Shown: positions 5,482-7,356 of the stretch, in pieces
Position numbering within the stretch: position 1 is the stretch's first letter
Layout: each line of letters opens with the position of its first letter
Origin: an uncultured Lachnospiraceae bacterium
Lineage (GTDB): Bacteria > Bacillota > Clostridia > Lachnospirales > Lachnospiraceae
Direction of reading: 5' to 3'
Assembly (NCBI GenBank): GCA_947175845.1
Contig: CAMWOK010000145.1
Coordinates: 1 to 7,356 of the forward strand
DNA length: 7,356 bases
Position numbers and translations under genes: made by a program
Notes under the pieces: generated by a model
Databases searched by the model: none
Told to the model about the DNA's origin: nothing
The model's input: only the letters and a program-made list of their open reading frames with translations

Positions 5482-6174
5482 TTATCTCGTTGTGGCAATA
5501 CTTCTTTTCCCCGCGTTCACATCACGCAAAACACCTGTTATTTCCAGAGGCGTCTCCACAAATACCGCTGCGCCGTGTTCCACCAGAAATTCCCTGTCCC
5601 GAAATCCCCACAGCACACTGATACACGGAAGTCCCGCATTTTGCGCTGTCGCCAGATCCACATCCGAATCCCCGATATAGACGGCTTCTTCCTTGGTTCT
5701 GCCAAGTTTCTCCAGCGCGAGAAGCACACTGTCCGGCGCCGGCTTTCTCCTCAGATCCGCGCGATCGCCAATCGCGACATCCACCTGGGGAAAATACCGG
5801 CTGTTCAAATCCTGCACTGCAGAATCAATCTTGTTGGACACAATGGCCATCGCAAAACCAGCGTCCTTTAATTCCTGCAGCAGCTCTGGTATCCCATCGT
5901 ATGCCCTTGTCGCATCATTGCAATGCACGCCATAATATTCCCTGAAACATGCAAATGCCCGCTCAAATTCAGGATTTCCCTCTCCGCCCGGCACTGCGCG
6001 TATCATCAGATTGCGCACGCCGTTTCCCACAAACCGCCGCACCTCATCCAACGTGCGCTCGGGCAGGCCGCACGTTCTCAACGCATAGTTGGCGGCATTC
6101 TTCAAATCCTCCAAGGTATCCAAAAGCGTGCCGTCCAAGTCAAATATTACAGTTGTTATTTTTCTGTCTGACAT
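5482..6174 (-). CDS. HAD-superfamily phosphatase, phosphoglycolate-phosphatase-like
   Basis: 230 residues, a cytoplasmic Mg2+-dependent phosphohydrolase of the haloacid dehalogenase superfamily. All four motifs are present: motif I FDLDGTLLDT with nucleophile D12 and acid/base D14; motif II S113 in VSNK; motif III K144 in RRKPAPDS; motif IV D169 and D173 in YIGDSDVDL. A helical C1 cap lies between motifs I and II (about 18-90), as in Gph/PgmB-type enzymes. The overall pattern is closest to phosphoglycolate phosphatases, but substrates of this group cannot be read from sequence. The start is supported by GGGGAG (6183-6188), 8 nt upstream. It sits between larC (76 bp upstream) and the MATE gene (24 bp downstream), all on the minus strand, so co-transcription is likely. 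Confidence 0.93.
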   Translation of the reverse strand: MSDRKITTVIFDLDGTLLDTLEDLKNAANYALRTCGLPERTLDEVRRFVGNGVRNLMIRAVPGGEGNPEFERAFACFREYYGVHCNDATRAYDGIPELLQELKDAGFAMAIVSNKIDSAVQDLNSRYFPQVDVAIGDRADLRRKPAPDSVLLALEKLGRTKEEAVYIGDSDVDLATAQNAGLPCISVLWGFRDREFLVEHGAAVFVETPLEITGVLRDVNAGKRSIATTR

Positions 6175-6250
6175 TTTTCATACTCCCCATATCACATGAA
6201 CTGTCTGTCCATTCTTCCAGTTTAGAAAGCATCAAATACAATATCGTCCG

Positions 6251-7356
6251 CTATTTATTTAATTCCGCATAGACATTGTTGTATGCTTCCAGATACGAAA
6301 TCCCCCGCTCACGGCAGACTGCCAGGAGCGCCTCATACTCGGGATACACCCTGTCACCACACACCTTTACCTCCAGCATTCCATACGCGGTGTTGCGGGT
6401 CTGTTTTTCACGCCTCAATACGGTGCGCGCCATCTCTGCCCGCCGGATGCCGATCGTCGTCGTCTCCTGAAAGATAATCTGCTCCAGCTTCGGGATATCC
6501 CCCGCATCACAGATCACATTGAGCTGGTATGATGGTCTGTTCTTTTTCATAAATACAGGTGTATAGTACACATCCCTAGCCCCAGCCTCAAACAGCCGGT
6601 CCATCACATAGCCAAATGCCTCCCCCGGACAGTCGTCAATGTTTGATTCGAGCTTGTAGATAACATCCTGTGCCTTTGAACACTCCTCCACAATCATTGC
6701 CCGCAGAATGCTCGCCTTCTCGTAATTTCGTTTGCCTGCCCCAACGCCCTGCGCCACAACCGTGAACTTCCGCGGCAGATTCCCTGCGGTCCTGACTGCT
6801 GCGGCAATTGCCGCGCCCGTCGGCGTCACGAACTCACCCTGCTGCTCCATAAAGTGCATTGGCAGGCCGTGTGCCTGCACGATATTTGCCGTGGCAGGCA
6901 CCGGCACTGGAAGAATCCCGTGCTGACAGCGCACGCTGCCATGCCCTTCGTACAGCTCCGATACGACAACATCTGTTATTTGATAGATGTCTTTCAGAGA
7001 ATCCAGGCACACAGCTGCCGCCATAATATCCACGATCGAGTCGACTGCGCCCACCTCATGAAAGTGCACTTCGCTTATCGGCTTATTGTGCGCCTTCGAC
7101 TCCGCGCGGGCAAGGATATCAAAGATATTCAGCGCCAGAGTCCTGGCGCCGTCCGTGAGCTTTGCCTGATTCAAAACAGCTGTTATTTCAGCCATACCTG
7201 TGTGATGGTGATGTCCCGCCTCTTTGTGATGATGACATTCTTCTTTGTGCGCAGATCCCTGCTCACCCTCATGAACATGAGAATGCGCATATTCATATTC
7301 ATGAGAATGCGCATGTTCATGTCTCTCCTCATGTTCATGCTCATGTCCGTGAGAAT
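6251..7356 (-). CDS. larC: LarC, nickel-pincer cofactor biosynthesis nickel insertase (N-terminus cut by window edge)
   Basis: LarC is the CTP-dependent cyclometallase that inserts nickel into the pyridinium bisthiocarboxylate mononucleotide to make the nickel-pincer cofactor of lactate racemase LarA and related enzymes. The frame is open to the right edge, giving 367 visible residues. The ATG at 7193-7195 is internal: the preceding 53 residues in frame contain 19 His, the His-rich segment known from LarC proteins. After it come FHEVGAVDSIVD, CQHGILPVPVPAT and EFVTPTGAA (LarC1 part), then LESNIDDCPGEAFGYVMDRL, FMKKNRP and FQETTTIGIR (LarC2 part). Both parts are in one continuous frame, unlike Lactobacillus plantarum, where larC1 and larC2 are joined by programmed frameshifting. 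The first roughly 60-80 residues lie beyond the edge. larA, larB and larE are not in the window. The gene probably leads the transcript that continues into the HAD and MATE genes. Confidence 0.95.
   Translation of the reverse strand, partial: SHGHEHEHEERHEHAHSHEYEYAHSHVHEGEQGSAHKEECHHHKEAGHHHHTGMAEITAVLNQAKLTDGARTLALNIFDILARAESKAHNKPISEVHFHEVGAVDSIVDIMAAAVCLDSLKDIYQITDVVVSELYEGHGSVRCQHGILPVPVPATANIVQAHGLPMHFMEQQGEFVTPTGAAIAAAVRTAGNLPRKFTVVAQGVGAGKRNYEKASILRAMIVEECSKAQDVIYKLESNIDDCPGEAFGYVMDRLFEAGARDVYYTPVFMKKNRPSYQLNVICDAGDIPKLEQIIFQETTTIGIRRAEMARTVLRREKQTRNTAYGMLEVKVCGDRVYPEYEALLAVCRERGISYLEAYNNVYAELNK
7276..7314 (-). repeat. larC: 24-bp-period repeat in the His-rich part of larC
   Basis: CATGAGAATGCGCAT occurs at 7276-7290 and again at 7300-7314, offset by 24 bp, so the reading frame is kept. 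It encodes a duplicated Ala-His-Ser-His unit separated by Glu-Tyr-Glu-Tyr. The flanks are also built of CAT-rich His codons. The number of units is likely to vary between strains through slippage without breaking the protein. Confidence 0.6.

Noticed and set aside
7193..7195. ATG at 7195 as the start of larC
   Set aside because: The frame continues upstream to the window edge through the His-rich stretch, and conserved LarC proteins begin well before this point.
1..7356. A defence island, CRISPR array or intact mobile element
   Set aside because: There are no direct-repeat arrays, integrase, intact transposase, attachment-like terminal repeats or nuclease/helicase combinations. Only a decayed Rpn-like tail is present.

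Overview
The window reads like a chromosomal segment from a Gram-positive anaerobe of the Clostridia, most likely Lachnospiraceae. This rests on protein style (MATE exporters, LarC, a membrane-anchored amidase, a chemotaxis-type regulator), on AGGAGG-like ribosome binding sites and on AT-rich sigma-A promoters between GC-richer genes. It is an inference: no rRNA or species marker is present. I see no tRNA, rRNA, CRISPR array, intact insertion sequence or phage gene.

Layout. Positions 1-590 (minus) hold the N-terminal 196 residues of a MATE-type exporter that runs off the left edge. Positions 591-1109 carry no intact gene. They contain the exporter's promoter, a broken remnant (682-873, minus) that resembles the C-terminal tail of an Rpn/PD-(D/E)XK nuclease-transposase protein, and unassigned sequence. 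A sigma-A-type promoter at 1110-1138 drives a plus-strand gene (1205-2509) for a three-part signalling protein: two GspE-N/MshEN-like repeats, a CheX-like phosphatase domain with its Glu and Asn, and a complete CheY-like receiver. A bidirectional terminator (2539-2589) separates it from a convergent minus-strand gene (2636-3796) for a membrane-anchored N-acetylmuramoyl-L-alanine amidase with a very arginine-rich cytoplasmic tail. The amidase has its own AT-rich promoter region and a leader of about 175 nt that can fold into two hairpins, one capped by a GAAA tetraloop.

From the right edge leftward, three minus-strand genes are co-directional and closely spaced: larC (nickel-pincer cofactor synthesis, truncated at the edge and including its His-rich segment), a HAD-family phosphatase, and a second, complete MATE exporter. 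HAD and MATE are 24 bp apart; larC and HAD are 76 bp apart with no visible terminator. They are probably one transcript that starts outside the window.

There is no obvious single pathway linking all genes. The most interesting items are the MshEN-like/CheX/receiver fusion, the Arg-rich amidase tail and the structured amidase leader. I did not find a clear new multi-gene defence or mobile system.
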